DNA of 64,000 nt, from contig NZ_JBBOPI010000001.1 of NCBI RefSeq assembly GCF_038003525.1, positions 983,001 through 1,047,000 on the forward strand. Direction: 5' to 3'. This DNA comes from Solibacillus sp. FSL H8-0538. GTDB taxonomy: Bacteria; Bacillota; Bacilli; Bacillales_A; Planococcaceae. Each line of letters opens with the position of its first letter. Within the stretch, counting starts at the first letter, position 1. Both the position numbers and the translations under genes were made by a program. This document shows, one piece after another, positions 56,763-64,000 of this stretch. Below the pieces are notes generated by a model that saw only the letters and a list, made by a program, of their open reading frames with translations, made no database searches and was not told the origin of the DNA.

Positions 56763-57464
56763 ATGACAAATTCAATAAATGATGGTTATTATTTACCTGC
56801 AGCTAGTAATGTGAAATACACAACAGAAAAAGATAATGGTGCTTTAGGGAAGGATGCCTTCCTAAAGCTATTAGTTACGCAACTTCAAAATCAGGATCCA
56901 ACTAGTCCAATGGATGACAAAGAGTTTATCGCTCAAATGGCGCAGTTCTCTTCTCTAGAACAAATGCAAAATATGACATTAGCGATGGAAGCGTTATTAG
57001 GTTCACAACAACAAACTCAAATGATGTCTTATACAAATTTCATCGGTAAAGAAGTAAAATGGGATGAAATAACAGAAGAAAAAGATAGTGAAGGCAATTA
57101 CATTACTAACAGTGGTACAGGTGTTATTACTGAACTGAAATTCGTTAAAGGCGAGCCGGTATTCATATTAGAAGGTGGTAAAGAAATTACACCGGGTAAT
57201 ATTTCATCTATCTTAAGTGGCTCATCATCTACAGGGAATACGAACGCGTCAAATCCATTTGCAGAAGCTAGTCAATTAATTGGGAAGAAAGTGCAATATA
57301 AAGACGGTGAGGAATTGGTGCAAGCCATTATTGAAGCAATTACAACGAAGAATGGTGTCATTGAATATGTATTAAATAACGGTACACGTTTAACGAAAGA
57401 CAAATTTGAAGTAATGAGTTCTACAGATGAATCCACTGAAGATCCACCAACGGACTCAGAGTAA
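56763..57464 (+). CDS. flgD: Flagellar hook-capping protein FlgD with duplicated tail module
   Basis: It caps the growing hook. The N-terminal FlgD signature LGKDAFLKLLVTQLQNQDP through FIAQMAQFSSLEQM (residues 28-70) is clear. The tail holds two copies of a short beta module: NFIGKEVKW...GVITELKFVKG (92-150) and QLIGKKVQYK...GVIEYVLNNG (171-219), joined by a Ser/Gly/Asn linker. At 233 residues it is longer than the roughly 140-residue B. subtilis protein. GAGGTGTAACG is the SD. Confidence 0.92.
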   Translation: MTNSINDGYYLPAASNVKYTTEKDNGALGKDAFLKLLVTQLQNQDPTSPMDDKEFIAQMAQFSSLEQMQNMTLAMEALLGSQQQTQMMSYTNFIGKEVKWDEITEEKDSEGNYITNSGTGVITELKFVKGEPVFILEGGKEITPGNISSILSGSSSTGNTNASNPFAEASQLIGKKVQYKDGEELVQAIIEAITTKNGVIEYVLNNGTRLTKDKFEVMSSTDESTEDPPTDSE

Positions 57465-57473
57465 GGTGGTGAT

Positions 57474-57851
57474 ATGATGAACCGAATGAATATTCAGCGC
57501 ATCCCGTATCACCCACCTATCCAATCGACTGTTTCACCGAAGACACAACCGGCGAAGCAATCGTTCGTTGAGCATTTACAGCAAGCGACAACGAGTCAAG
57601 AGCTAAAGATTAGTAAACATGCAAATGAACGCTTAATCGAACGGAATATCGCAATTTCCGATGAAGAATGGCAAACTGTAACGGCTAAAGTATTTGAAGC
57701 GCGAGATAAAGGTGTAAAGCAGCCATTAGTTATTATGGATCAAGCAGCCCTCATCGTCAGTGCAAAAAATTCGACAGTCATTACCGCAATGGATCGTTCT
57801 GAGGCGAAAGAGCAACTTTTCACAAATATAGACGGCACAATTGTGCTATAG
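57474..57851 (+). CDS. TIGR02530-type flagellar operon protein
   Basis: This 125-residue protein sits between flgD and flgE. The conserved part SKHANERLIERNIAISDEEWQ (split SKHANERL and RNIAISDEEW) followed by AALIVSAKNSTVITAMDR matches the small flagellar operon protein family TIGR02530 as I remember it. Its function is unknown. The first 40 residues are Pro/Gln-rich and likely disordered. ATG 57474 or ATG 57477 follows AAGGTGGTGA. It is absent from the B. subtilis 168 operon but common in related genera. Confidence 0.8.
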   Translation: MMNRMNIQRIPYHPPIQSTVSPKTQPAKQSFVEHLQQATTSQELKISKHANERLIERNIAISDEEWQTVTAKVFEARDKGVKQPLVIMDQAALIVSAKNSTVITAMDRSEAKEQLFTNIDGTIVL

Positions 57852-57954
57852 GCCGGACCTTCTGAAGTAAGGAAGCCTAAGCGCTGCTGAATGAATGACG
57901 CAGCCACTCAAAACGCCAAGGCGAATTTGAAAATCGAAGGGAGAACTAAACAAT

Positions 57955-58941
57955 ATGTTACGTTCAATGTACTCAGGTATTTCAGGTCTTAAAAACATGC
58001 AAACAAAATTAGATGTAATTGGTAATAATATTGCCAACGTAAATACTTATGGCTTTAAAAAAGGTCGTGTAGTATTTAAAGATTTAATTTCACAGACACA
58101 AACAGGTGCTTCTGGTCCAACAGGTACTGTAGGTGGCCGAAATGCACAACAAGTGGGGTTAGGCTCTCAGTTAGCGGCTATTGATACAATTCACAGTGGA
58201 GGTGCACTTCAATCTACAGGGAGAGTGTTAGATTTAGCACTAGATGGTGATGGGTTCTTCATCGTCGCAGATGCTCCAGGAACAACTGATGCTGCTGGAG
58301 GTACTTTTGAAAGTCCAGCCTATACTCGTGCAGGGAATTTTTACATGGATAAAGATGGGTACCTTGTAAATGGTGACGGTAAATATCTTGTAGGTGTTGC
58401 TGAAAACTGGGATGGAGATCCTACAACAGTTGGTAGTTCTTATGACTTAAATACTAATGTGACTAACGACCCTGCACATTCAACAAACTTAGATGCAGAT
58501 GATACAGATGGATTTTTACCAGATGATACGGCTTTTATTAATGCAGGTGGAGTAGATTTGGCGTATCGACCAATTCGTATTCCTACTAATGCAGAAAGTA
58601 TGAGTGTTGGACAAGATGGGAAAGTAACATTTGTTGATTCAGAGGGTGTTTTACGTTTTGCAGGTCAAATTGTACTTGCTAAATTCCCAAATGCTGGAGG
58701 TATGGAAAAAGCGGGAAGTAACTACTATAAAGATACTGCTAACTCTGGGGATCCATTTATTCAAGTTGCAACTACAAATGGTATGTCTGCAGTCCAATCC
58801 GGCTTTATGGAAATGTCCAACGTTGACCTTTCAGAAGAATTCACAGAAATGATCGTTGCACAACGTGGTTTCCAAGCTACGTCTCGAATTATTACAACAT
58901 CAGATGAGATTCTTCAAGAGCTTGTAAACTTAAAACGTTAA
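57955..58941 (+). CDS. flgE: Flagellar hook protein FlgE
   Basis: It polymerises into the hook. The N-terminal rod/hook signature (SGLKNMQTKLDVIGNNIANV), the DLALDGDGFFIV strand and the C-terminal MIVAQRGFQATSRIITTSD-type block are close to B. subtilis FlgE (264 aa) from memory. This protein has 328 residues, with an extra roughly 50-residue Asp/Thr/Asn-rich segment around 160-205. A SD of AAGGGAGA lies 11 nt upstream. The preceding 100 nt are noncoding, with GC-rich GGCCGG similar to the swrD leader. Confidence 0.93.
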   Translation: MLRSMYSGISGLKNMQTKLDVIGNNIANVNTYGFKKGRVVFKDLISQTQTGASGPTGTVGGRNAQQVGLGSQLAAIDTIHSGGALQSTGRVLDLALDGDGFFIVADAPGTTDAAGGTFESPAYTRAGNFYMDKDGYLVNGDGKYLVGVAENWDGDPTTVGSSYDLNTNVTNDPAHSTNLDADDTDGFLPDDTAFINAGGVDLAYRPIRIPTNAESMSVGQDGKVTFVDSEGVLRFAGQIVLAKFPNAGGMEKAGSNYYKDTANSGDPFIQVATTNGMSAVQSGFMEMSNVDLSEEFTEMIVAQRGFQATSRIITTSDEILQELVNLKR

Positions 58942-59049
58942 TAAATAAAAGAGCATTCGCTCAAGTTTTTAGATATACTTTTTTATAAGCTGTAATATTT
59001 ACCAAGCGCGAACGTTTTTTCCTAAATAAATTCATTGCAAGGGAGGGTC

Positions 59050-59077
59050 GGGCCGGCTCTCAAAGCGGGACCGGCCC
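59050..59077 (+). promoter_or_regulatory. GC-rich hairpin between SD and start of swrD
   Basis: GGGCCGG (59050-59056) and CCGGCCC (59071-59077) form a seven-pair all-GC stem. The only good SD, AAGGGAGGG, ends at 59047, 37 nt before the ATG. Folding the hairpin would bring the SD to about 10 nt from the start. Confidence 0.6.
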
Positions 59078-59084
59078 CATTACA

Positions 59085-59306
59085 ATGATCGAACTTACTC
59101 GTTTAAATGGCAAAGCGTTTTCGTTAAATGCTTTATACATAGAAACAGTCGAATCTTTTCCGGATACAACGATTACGCTAACGACTGGGCGTAAATTCAT
59201 TGTTTTAGAAAATGAAGATCAGGTGCGACAAAAGGTAACGGCCTTTTATCAACAAATACAAGTTTTATCAAACCCGCATCTACGAGGTGAAGAAGATGAA
59301 GAATAA
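59085..59306 (+). CDS. swrD: SwrD/FlbD-family flagellar power protein
   Basis: This 73-residue protein is needed for high flagellar torque and swarming in B. subtilis. The FlbD signature MIELTRLNGKAFSLNALYIE with LTTGRKFIVLE is present. There is no SD directly before the ATG; a GC hairpin separates it from AAGGGAGGG. No in-frame ATG, GTG or TTG was seen in the 50 nt upstream. Its end overlaps fliL by 11 nt. Confidence 0.92.
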   Translation: MIELTRLNGKAFSLNALYIETVESFPDTTITLTTGRKFIVLENEDQVRQKVTAFYQQIQVLSNPHLRGEEDEE

Positions 59307-59724
59307 TAAACTTTTAACAATTATGCTCATCATTTTAGTGACGATTACATTAATCGGTGTAATTGTGTTTGTGTTATTAACACAATTAAACAAAGAACCT
59401 GTTTCAGCTGAACTAACAATTGATGAGATTGTATTAGCATCAGTGGATGTTCCGGAACTAACAACAAATTTAGCTGACAAGCGTATCGTTCGCTTACAAC
59501 TTAAAATCCAAACTTCAAATGAAGACGCAGCGGCGGAGTTAACAAAACGTGATTTCCAAACGAATAACATTATTATTCAAGAATTATCGGAAATGACACA
59601 AGAAAACTTAGAAGGCAAACAAGGGAAAATTGCTTTCCAAAATGCTATAAAAGCTCAATTAAATGAATTGATGCAAGAAGGTGAAGTACAACAAGTATAC
59701 ATAACCTCCTACATCATTCAATAA
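59296..59724 (+). CDS. fliL: Flagellar basal body-associated protein FliL
   Basis: This single-pass membrane protein surrounds the stator. A membrane helix (LLTIMLIILVTITLIGVIVFVL, about 5-27) is followed by the external domain with LTTNLADKRIVRLQLKIQ and the C-terminal VQQVYITSYIIQ. ATG 59296 is chosen because GAGGTGA ends 5 nt upstream; this gives 142 residues (B. subtilis 140). It overlaps the end of swrD. Confidence 0.93.
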   Translation: MKNNKLLTIMLIILVTITLIGVIVFVLLTQLNKEPVSAELTIDEIVLASVDVPELTTNLADKRIVRLQLKIQTSNEDAAAELTKRDFQTNNIIIQELSEMTQENLEGKQGKIAFQNAIKAQLNELMQEGEVQQVYITSYIIQ

Positions 59725-59742
59725 AGTACAACTTCATAGGGT

Positions 59743-59759
59743 GTGGGCATAAAGCCCAC
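59743..59759 (+). other. Small GC hairpin in the fliL-fliM gap
   Basis: GTGGGC/GCCCAC around ATAAA, without T tract. The 146-nt gap between fliL and fliM is the longest inside this part of the operon. No gene or clear promoter was seen in it. Confidence 0.5.
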
Positions 59760-59870
59760 TAATATGTTTGTTGAACGAATCAGGCCTTTACTTGCAGTGG
59801 ATTTACTAAATCAAGTATTTCTGTAAGTTTCTGCGTGATCAAAGAAACATCATGAAATGGAGGTGGGCAA

Positions 59871-60866
59871 ATGGCAGGAGATGTAATGTCCCAATCCGAA
59901 ATTGATGCGCTGTTATCAGCGATATCAACGGGGGAAATGTCAGCAGCTGACATGAAAAAAGAAGATGAAGGTCGAAAAGTAAAAGTATATGACTTTAAAC
60001 GAGCTCTTCGCTTCTCAAAAGATCAAATCCGAAGTTTGACCCGAATACATGAAAATTTTGCACGGTTATTAACGACATTTTTCTCTGCGCAGTTAAGAAG
60101 CTATGTCCAAATTACCGTTGCATCCGTAGACCAAATACCATTTGAGGAGTTTGTTCGCTCGATTCCTAATATGACTTTAATAAATGTATTTGAAGTGCCG
60201 CCATTAGATGGTAATATTTTAATGGAAATTAATCCAAACATTGCGTACTCCATGCTAGACCGTTTGATGGGTGGAACTGGAGCGAGTCATAGCAATGTTG
60301 ATAATTTGACGGAAATTGAAACGAAAATTATGACGAACTTATTTGAACGTTCATTTGATAATTTACGAGAGGCATGGGAAAATATTGCTGAAATTGACCC
60401 GATGCTAGTTGAACTTGAGGTAAATCCACAGTTCTTACAAATGATTTCACCAAATGAAACCGTGGTTGTTATTTCGTTGAATACAATTATCGGTGAAACA
60501 ACGGGTATGATTAATATTTGTATACCGCATGTAGTATTAGAACCGATTGTGCCAAATCTTTCTGTTCGATACTGGATGCAAACAAATACGAAAGAAATCT
60601 CTCCGGAACAAACGCAAATGCTTGAAATGCGCGTAAAGCAAGCTAGGTTACCAGTTGTAGCAGAGCTCGGTAGTTCTGATATTACAATTGAAGATTTTCT
60701 ATCAATGACGATAGGAGATGTTATACAATTAGATCAGAAAATAAAAGACCCACTTGTTCTAAAAGTCGGGAATTTACCGAAATTTACGGTGCAGCCAGGT
60801 AAATTAAATAAAAAAATGGCTATCCAGATTATCGACCCTTTGGAAGGAGGAGACGAAAATGAGTGA
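59871..60866 (+). CDS. fliM: Flagellar motor switch protein FliM
   Basis: This C-ring protein binds CheY-P. The N-terminal EIDALLSAIS-type helix (MSQSEIDALLSAI) is the CheY-P docking motif. A CheC-like middle domain (about 45-230, YSMLDRLMGGTG, FLQMISPNETVVVISLNT) and a C-terminal SpoA domain (about 255-325) follow. The 331 residues match the family. GGAGGTGGGC is the SD. It overlaps fliY by 8 nt. Confidence 0.96.
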   Translation: MAGDVMSQSEIDALLSAISTGEMSAADMKKEDEGRKVKVYDFKRALRFSKDQIRSLTRIHENFARLLTTFFSAQLRSYVQITVASVDQIPFEEFVRSIPNMTLINVFEVPPLDGNILMEINPNIAYSMLDRLMGGTGASHSNVDNLTEIETKIMTNLFERSFDNLREAWENIAEIDPMLVELEVNPQFLQMISPNETVVVISLNTIIGETTGMINICIPHVVLEPIVPNLSVRYWMQTNTKEISPEQTQMLEMRVKQARLPVVAELGSSDITIEDFLSMTIGDVIQLDQKIKDPLVLKVGNLPKFTVQPGKLNKKMAIQIIDPLEGGDENE

Positions 60867-62076
60867 TCAAATGCTCTCCCAAGAAGAAATAGAGGCTCTA
60901 TTAAGGGGCGAGACGTTGGAGGATAAATCTAACGATACAACGGCGATTGATGATGATTTCATAAATATTGAAGATTATTTAAGTCCACTAGAGCAAGATG
61001 CACTAGGCGAGGTAGGAAATATCTCATTTGGTAGTTCGGCTACTGCACTTTCTGCATTATTAGGGCAAAAAGTCGATATTACAACACCAAGCTTATCGAT
61101 GATTAATCGCAATCGATTAGAACAAGAGTTTCCACATCCTTATGTAGCAATCCAGGTAGAATATACAGTTGGATTAATTGGCATGAACTTGCTAGTGATT
61201 AAACAATCCGATGCTGCAATTATTGCAGATTTAATGTTAGGGGGGGATGGATTAAATCCCAAGCCTGAGTTAAGTGAGATTCAACTAAGTGCTGTACAAG
61301 AAGCAATGAATCAAATGATGGGTTCAGCTGCTACTTCTATGTCAACAGTATTCAATCAAAAAGTAGATATTTCTCCACCGTCTATCGATTTAATGAATAT
61401 TTCGCTAGGTGAAGGTCGCGATAATATTCCAGATGATGACTTATTAGTGAAAGTTTCATTCCGTTTACGCATTGGTGATTTGATAGATTCAAATTTAATG
61501 CAATTATTACCTTTAAACTTTAGTCAAAAGATAGTAAAGTCATTAATGGGGGGAGTAGAAGATGAGGCTGCTGCAACGGCAACAGCACCGATGCCAGCAC
61601 CGCCTGTCCAAGCCCCACCTCAAGCGGCACCAATTCAACAACAAATGCAACCACCGATGCCACAGCAACCAATGTATGAGCAACCGATGTATCAACAGCA
61701 ACCAATGTATCAGCAACAGACTTTTGCAATGCCACAGCAACCACCGCAACAGCCTGTTAATGTACAACAAGCGCAATTTGCTAGCTTTGAATCTCCGAGT
61801 ATTTCGCAGGTGGAAGCCCGCAATTTAAATATGCTTTTAGATATTCCTTTACAAGTAACGGTTGAACTTGGTCGTACTAAGCGCTCTGTAAAAGAAATTC
61901 TAGAGTTATCGAGTGGTTCAATTATCGAGTTAGATAAACTAGCTGGTGAGCCGGTAGATATTTTAGTAAATAGTCGCTTAATCGCAAAAGGTGAAGTAGT
62001 TGTTATTGATGAGAACTTCGGTGTTCGTATCACAGATATTTTAAGCCAGGCAGATCGCTTGAATAATTTACGATAG
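60859..62076 (+). CDS. fliY: Motor switch phosphatase FliY (FliN-type)
   Basis: It combines CheY-P phosphatase and FliN functions in the C-ring. An N-terminal CheY-P binding helix (MLSQEEIEALLRG) leads to a CheC/CheX phosphatase domain (about 35-225, with two conserved E-x-x-N helices, LGEVGNISFGSSAT and VQEAMNQMMGSAAT). A Gln/Pro/Met-rich linker (about 235-300, tandem QPMYQQ units) connects to the C-terminal SpoA domain (about 320-402). At 405 residues it is slightly longer than B. subtilis FliY (378), mainly in the linker. Confidence 0.95.
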   Translation: MSDQMLSQEEIEALLRGETLEDKSNDTTAIDDDFINIEDYLSPLEQDALGEVGNISFGSSATALSALLGQKVDITTPSLSMINRNRLEQEFPHPYVAIQVEYTVGLIGMNLLVIKQSDAAIIADLMLGGDGLNPKPELSEIQLSAVQEAMNQMMGSAATSMSTVFNQKVDISPPSIDLMNISLGEGRDNIPDDDLLVKVSFRLRIGDLIDSNLMQLLPLNFSQKIVKSLMGGVEDEAAATATAPMPAPPVQAPPQAAPIQQQMQPPMPQQPMYEQPMYQQQPMYQQQTFAMPQQPPQQPVNVQQAQFASFESPSISQVEARNLNMLLDIPLQVTVELGRTKRSVKEILELSSGSIIELDKLAGEPVDILVNSRLIAKGEVVVIDENFGVRITDILSQADRLNNLR

Positions 62077-62100
62077 TTTTTTAAATGGAGGAGTTTTATT

Positions 62101-62463
62101 ATGTCTAAAAGGATTTTAATTGTTGACGATGCAGCATTCATGCGCATGATGATTAAGGATATTTTAACGAAAAATGGATTTGAAGTTGTTGGTGAAGCAG
62201 CTGACGGTGTTCAAGCAGTAGAGAAATACAATGAATTACGTCCTGATTTAGTAACGATGGATATTACAATGCCTGAAATGGATGGCATTGCAGCATTAAA
62301 AGCAATTAAAACAAATCACCCGTCTGCTACAGTTATTATGTGTTCAGCAATGGGGCAACAAGCAATGGTAATTGACGCAATTCAAGCTGGAGCAAAAGAT
62401 TTTATCGTGAAGCCTTTCCAAGCAGACCGCGTAATTGAAGCAATCCAAAAAGCTTTAGGTTGA
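62101..62463 (+). CDS. cheY: Chemotaxis response regulator CheY
   Basis: This single-domain receiver (120 residues) controls motor switching. The acidic pair is Asp9-Asp10, the phosphorylation site is Asp54 in VTMDITMP, and the conserved Lys is in KPFQ near the C terminus. It has no output domain. GGAGGAG is the SD. Its place between fliY, its phosphatase and target, and fliZ is the Bacillus order. Confidence 0.96.
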   Translation: MSKRILIVDDAAFMRMMIKDILTKNGFEVVGEAADGVQAVEKYNELRPDLVTMDITMPEMDGIAALKAIKTNHPSATVIMCSAMGQQAMVIDAIQAGAKDFIVKPFQADRVIEAIQKALG

Positions 62464-62467
62464 TAAC

Positions 62468-63133
62468 ATGCATGTAAAAAAATCATTGCGAGTTGGCATG
62501 GTTTTTGCATTACTTGTAGTTATCGCTTTATTCGTGCCATCACAATCATCTGTGTTTGCTTCAGCAAATAACGGAATGATTAGTGATGAATGTTTGAAAA
62601 ACCCGAATCAATGCCAAGAAAGTAATATAACAGATGCCGAAGCAGAACAACCTGAATCGGCATCTGTTAGTATAGGGCCTTGGGAGTACATAAAAATTCT
62701 TTTATCGCTTGTATTCGTCCTTGCGTTACTAATTATGGTTCTGAAGTTTTTGAACAAACGCAACTTAAACTATCAGCAGAACAGTATTGTTCGTAATATT
62801 GGTGGTTTATCAGTCGGCGCACAAAAATCGGTTCAGCTATTACATATCGGTAATAGTTTATATGTCGTTGGTGTAGGCGAAGATGTTCGTCTGCTAAAAG
62901 AAATTGCAAGCCCTGAAGAAGTGGAGCAAATCTTGAATTATTACAATGACAAGCAAGGAAATGCATCAACATCGCCATATATTGTCGAGTTGTTTAGTAA
63001 ATTTAAATCTAATAAAGATGTTTCTGAAAATCCGAAGTTTAACACGATGTTTAATGAGCGTATTAACGAAATTAAACGAGAGCGTAGTGATGAACTGGAA
63101 CGTTGGAAAGAACAGGAGAACGATAAACAATGA
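62468..63133 (+). CDS. fliZ: Flagellar biosynthesis protein FliZ (FliO-type)
   Basis: This FliO-like protein assists export-gate (FliP) assembly. An N-terminal signal peptide (VFALLVVIALFVPSQSSVFA) is followed by a short external part with two Cys (ECLKNPNQC), one membrane helix (about 74-93, IKILLSLVFVLALLIMVLKF), and a cytosolic FliO domain (VRNIGGLSVGAQKSVQLLHI). A charged tail ends the 221 residues. B. subtilis FliZ has 219. It overlaps fliP by 4 nt. Confidence 0.92.
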   Translation: MHVKKSLRVGMVFALLVVIALFVPSQSSVFASANNGMISDECLKNPNQCQESNITDAEAEQPESASVSIGPWEYIKILLSLVFVLALLIMVLKFLNKRNLNYQQNSIVRNIGGLSVGAQKSVQLLHIGNSLYVVGVGEDVRLLKEIASPEEVEQILNYYNDKQGNASTSPYIVELFSKFKSNKDVSENPKFNTMFNERINEIKRERSDELERWKEQENDKQ

Positions 63134-63795
63134 CAGATTTTATCTCAATCTTTTCTGAAAGCGATCCGACGAATGTTGCTACATCTGTGAAGCTATTAAT
63201 ATTGCTAACAGTCCTTTCATTAGCGCCTAGCATTTTAATATTAATGACCTCGTTTGCACGAATCGTCATCGTATTGTCATTTACACGTACAGCGCTGGCG
63301 ACACAACAAATGCCGCCAAACCAAGTGATCATTGGTTTAGCGCTGTTTTTGACATTTTTCATCATGGCGCCTACTTTCCAGGAAGTAAATGAACAAGCGC
63401 TACAGCCGCTATTCGACGAGGAAATTGGGCTAGAGGAAGCATATGAAAAAGCTTCCCTGCCATTCAAGCAGTTCATGTCCAAGCATACAAGGCAAAAGGA
63501 CTTGGAGTTGTTCCTAGAATACAATCAGGCGGAACGACCAGAATCGATTGAAGATATTCCTTTAACGATGCTTGTTCCTGCTTTTGCATTAAGTGAAATT
63601 AAAACAGCATTTCAGATGGGTTTTATGATCTTTATTCCGTTTTTAGTCATTGATATGGTTGTCGCAAGTGTACTAATGTCGATGGGGATGATGATGCTAC
63701 CACCAGTAATGATTTCACTGCCATTTAAAATTTTATTATTTATACTCGTCGACGGCTGGTATTTAGTAATGAAATCGTTACTTCAAAGTTTTTAG
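63130..63795 (+). CDS. fliP: Flagellar export gate protein FliP
   Basis: This is the central pore subunit of the type III export gate. Signature stretches are LLTVLSLAPSILILMTSFARIV, split as VLSLAPSILILMTSF, then QMPPNQVIIGLALFLTFFIMAP and MGFMIFIPFLVIDMVVASVLM. Four membrane helices are visible. The 221 residues equal B. subtilis FliP. It overlaps fliZ by 4 nt and precedes fliQ by 13 nt. Confidence 0.97.
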   Translation: MTDFISIFSESDPTNVATSVKLLILLTVLSLAPSILILMTSFARIVIVLSFTRTALATQQMPPNQVIIGLALFLTFFIMAPTFQEVNEQALQPLFDEEIGLEEAYEKASLPFKQFMSKHTRQKDLELFLEYNQAERPESIEDIPLTMLVPAFALSEIKTAFQMGFMIFIPFLVIDMVVASVLMSMGMMMLPPVMISLPFKILLFILVDGWYLVMKSLLQSF

Positions 63796-63808
63796 GGGAT
63801 GATACAGT

Positions 63809-64000
63809 ATGACACAGGAAATGGTCATTTCAATTGCAGAAACCGCGATTTATAACATTCTTATCGTTTCAGGACCGTTATTATTAATTGCACTGGGAGT
63901 AGGATTAGCCGTAAGTATATTTCAGGCGACAACGTCTATCCAGGAACAAACGCTTGCATTCGTTCCAAAAATCGTTGCAGTCCTTGTCGGATTAGTATTT
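63809..64000 (+). CDS. fliQ: Flagellar export gate protein FliQ (3'-truncated by window edge)
   Basis: This is the gate subunit with two membrane helices. The visible 64 residues start at ATG 63809 (SD AGGGGATGA). They contain AIYNILIVSGPLLLIALGVG and the conserved FQATTSIQEQTLAFVPKI. The family length is about 89 residues, so roughly 25 are missing beyond the window. The operon presumably continues with fliR and flhB. Confidence 0.95.
   Translation, partial: MTQEMVISIAETAIYNILIVSGPLLLIALGVGLAVSIFQATTSIQEQTLAFVPKIVAVLVGLVF

Noticed and set aside
57889-57990. Short frame overlapping the flgE start
   Set aside because: No SD and most of it is flgE coding sequence in another frame.
1-64000. 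CRISPR array, tRNA/rRNA genes, prophage, antiphage defence island
   Set aside because: No regularly spaced repeats, cloverleaf genes or defence-family proteins were seen; the window is conserved core chromosome.

Overview
This window reads as a chromosomal core region of a low-GC, spore-forming, flagellated Firmicute. Gene order follows the Bacillus subtilis priA-to-fliQ stretch almost gene for gene. An intact spoVM microgene points to sporulation. The interspersed repeats and protein flavour suggest the Caryophanaceae/Planococcaceae (Solibacillus/Lysinibacillus-like), but the genus is an inference. No rRNA or tRNA genes, prophage, intact insertion sequence or CRISPR array was seen.

Layout. 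(1) 1-10.6 kb: the 3' part of priA, then def-fmt-rsmB-rlmN-prpC-prkC-rsgA-rpe-thiN-spoVM. These genes cover translation initiation and ribosome modification, the Ser/Thr kinase/phosphatase pair, and small housekeeping enzymes, with tight spacing or ATGA overlaps. (2) 10.7-11.9 kb: convergent rpmB on the minus strand, then a gene-poor gap with a 264-bp GC-rich interspersed repeat. (3) 11.9-17.9 kb: yloU-fakA, sdaAB-sdaAA-recG. (4) 17.9-21.6 kb: the lipid regulon fapR-plsX-fabD-fabG-acpP behind a promoter with a FapR-type operator. (5) 21.7-29.3 kb: rnc-smc-ftsY and ylxM-ffh, the RNase III, condensin and SRP block. (6) 29.3-36.9 kb: rpsP-khpA-rimM-trmD-rplS-lepB-rbgA-rnhB, with an L19 leader-like RNA, followed by an orphan FliK-like/FlhB-C-like pair (ylqG-ylqH). 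(7) 37-48 kb: sucCD, dprA, topA, trmFO, xerC, hslVU, codY. (8) 48.4-64 kb: the start of the fla/che operon, flgB through fliQ, which runs off the right edge.

The genes themselves are conventional. The less-explained content lies between them: a full and an exactly 146-bp-deleted copy of one GC-rich element; three copies of a two-hairpin intergenic repeat whose arms covary; a multi-hairpin leader before rbgA; a perfect 16-bp palindrome before rnc; a roughly 20-bp hairpin between dprA and topA; a palindrome filling the ylxM promoter spacer; and a GC hairpin separating the Shine-Dalgarno sequence from the swrD start. At protein level the most interesting item is the YlqG/YlqH pair, which resembles a detached type III export specificity switch with an already-cut FlhB C-terminal fragment.

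All assignments rest on reading the sequence and on remembered family motifs. No alignment, folding or database search was run. Start codons were often moved downstream of the longest open frame to fit visible Shine-Dalgarno (SD) sequences.
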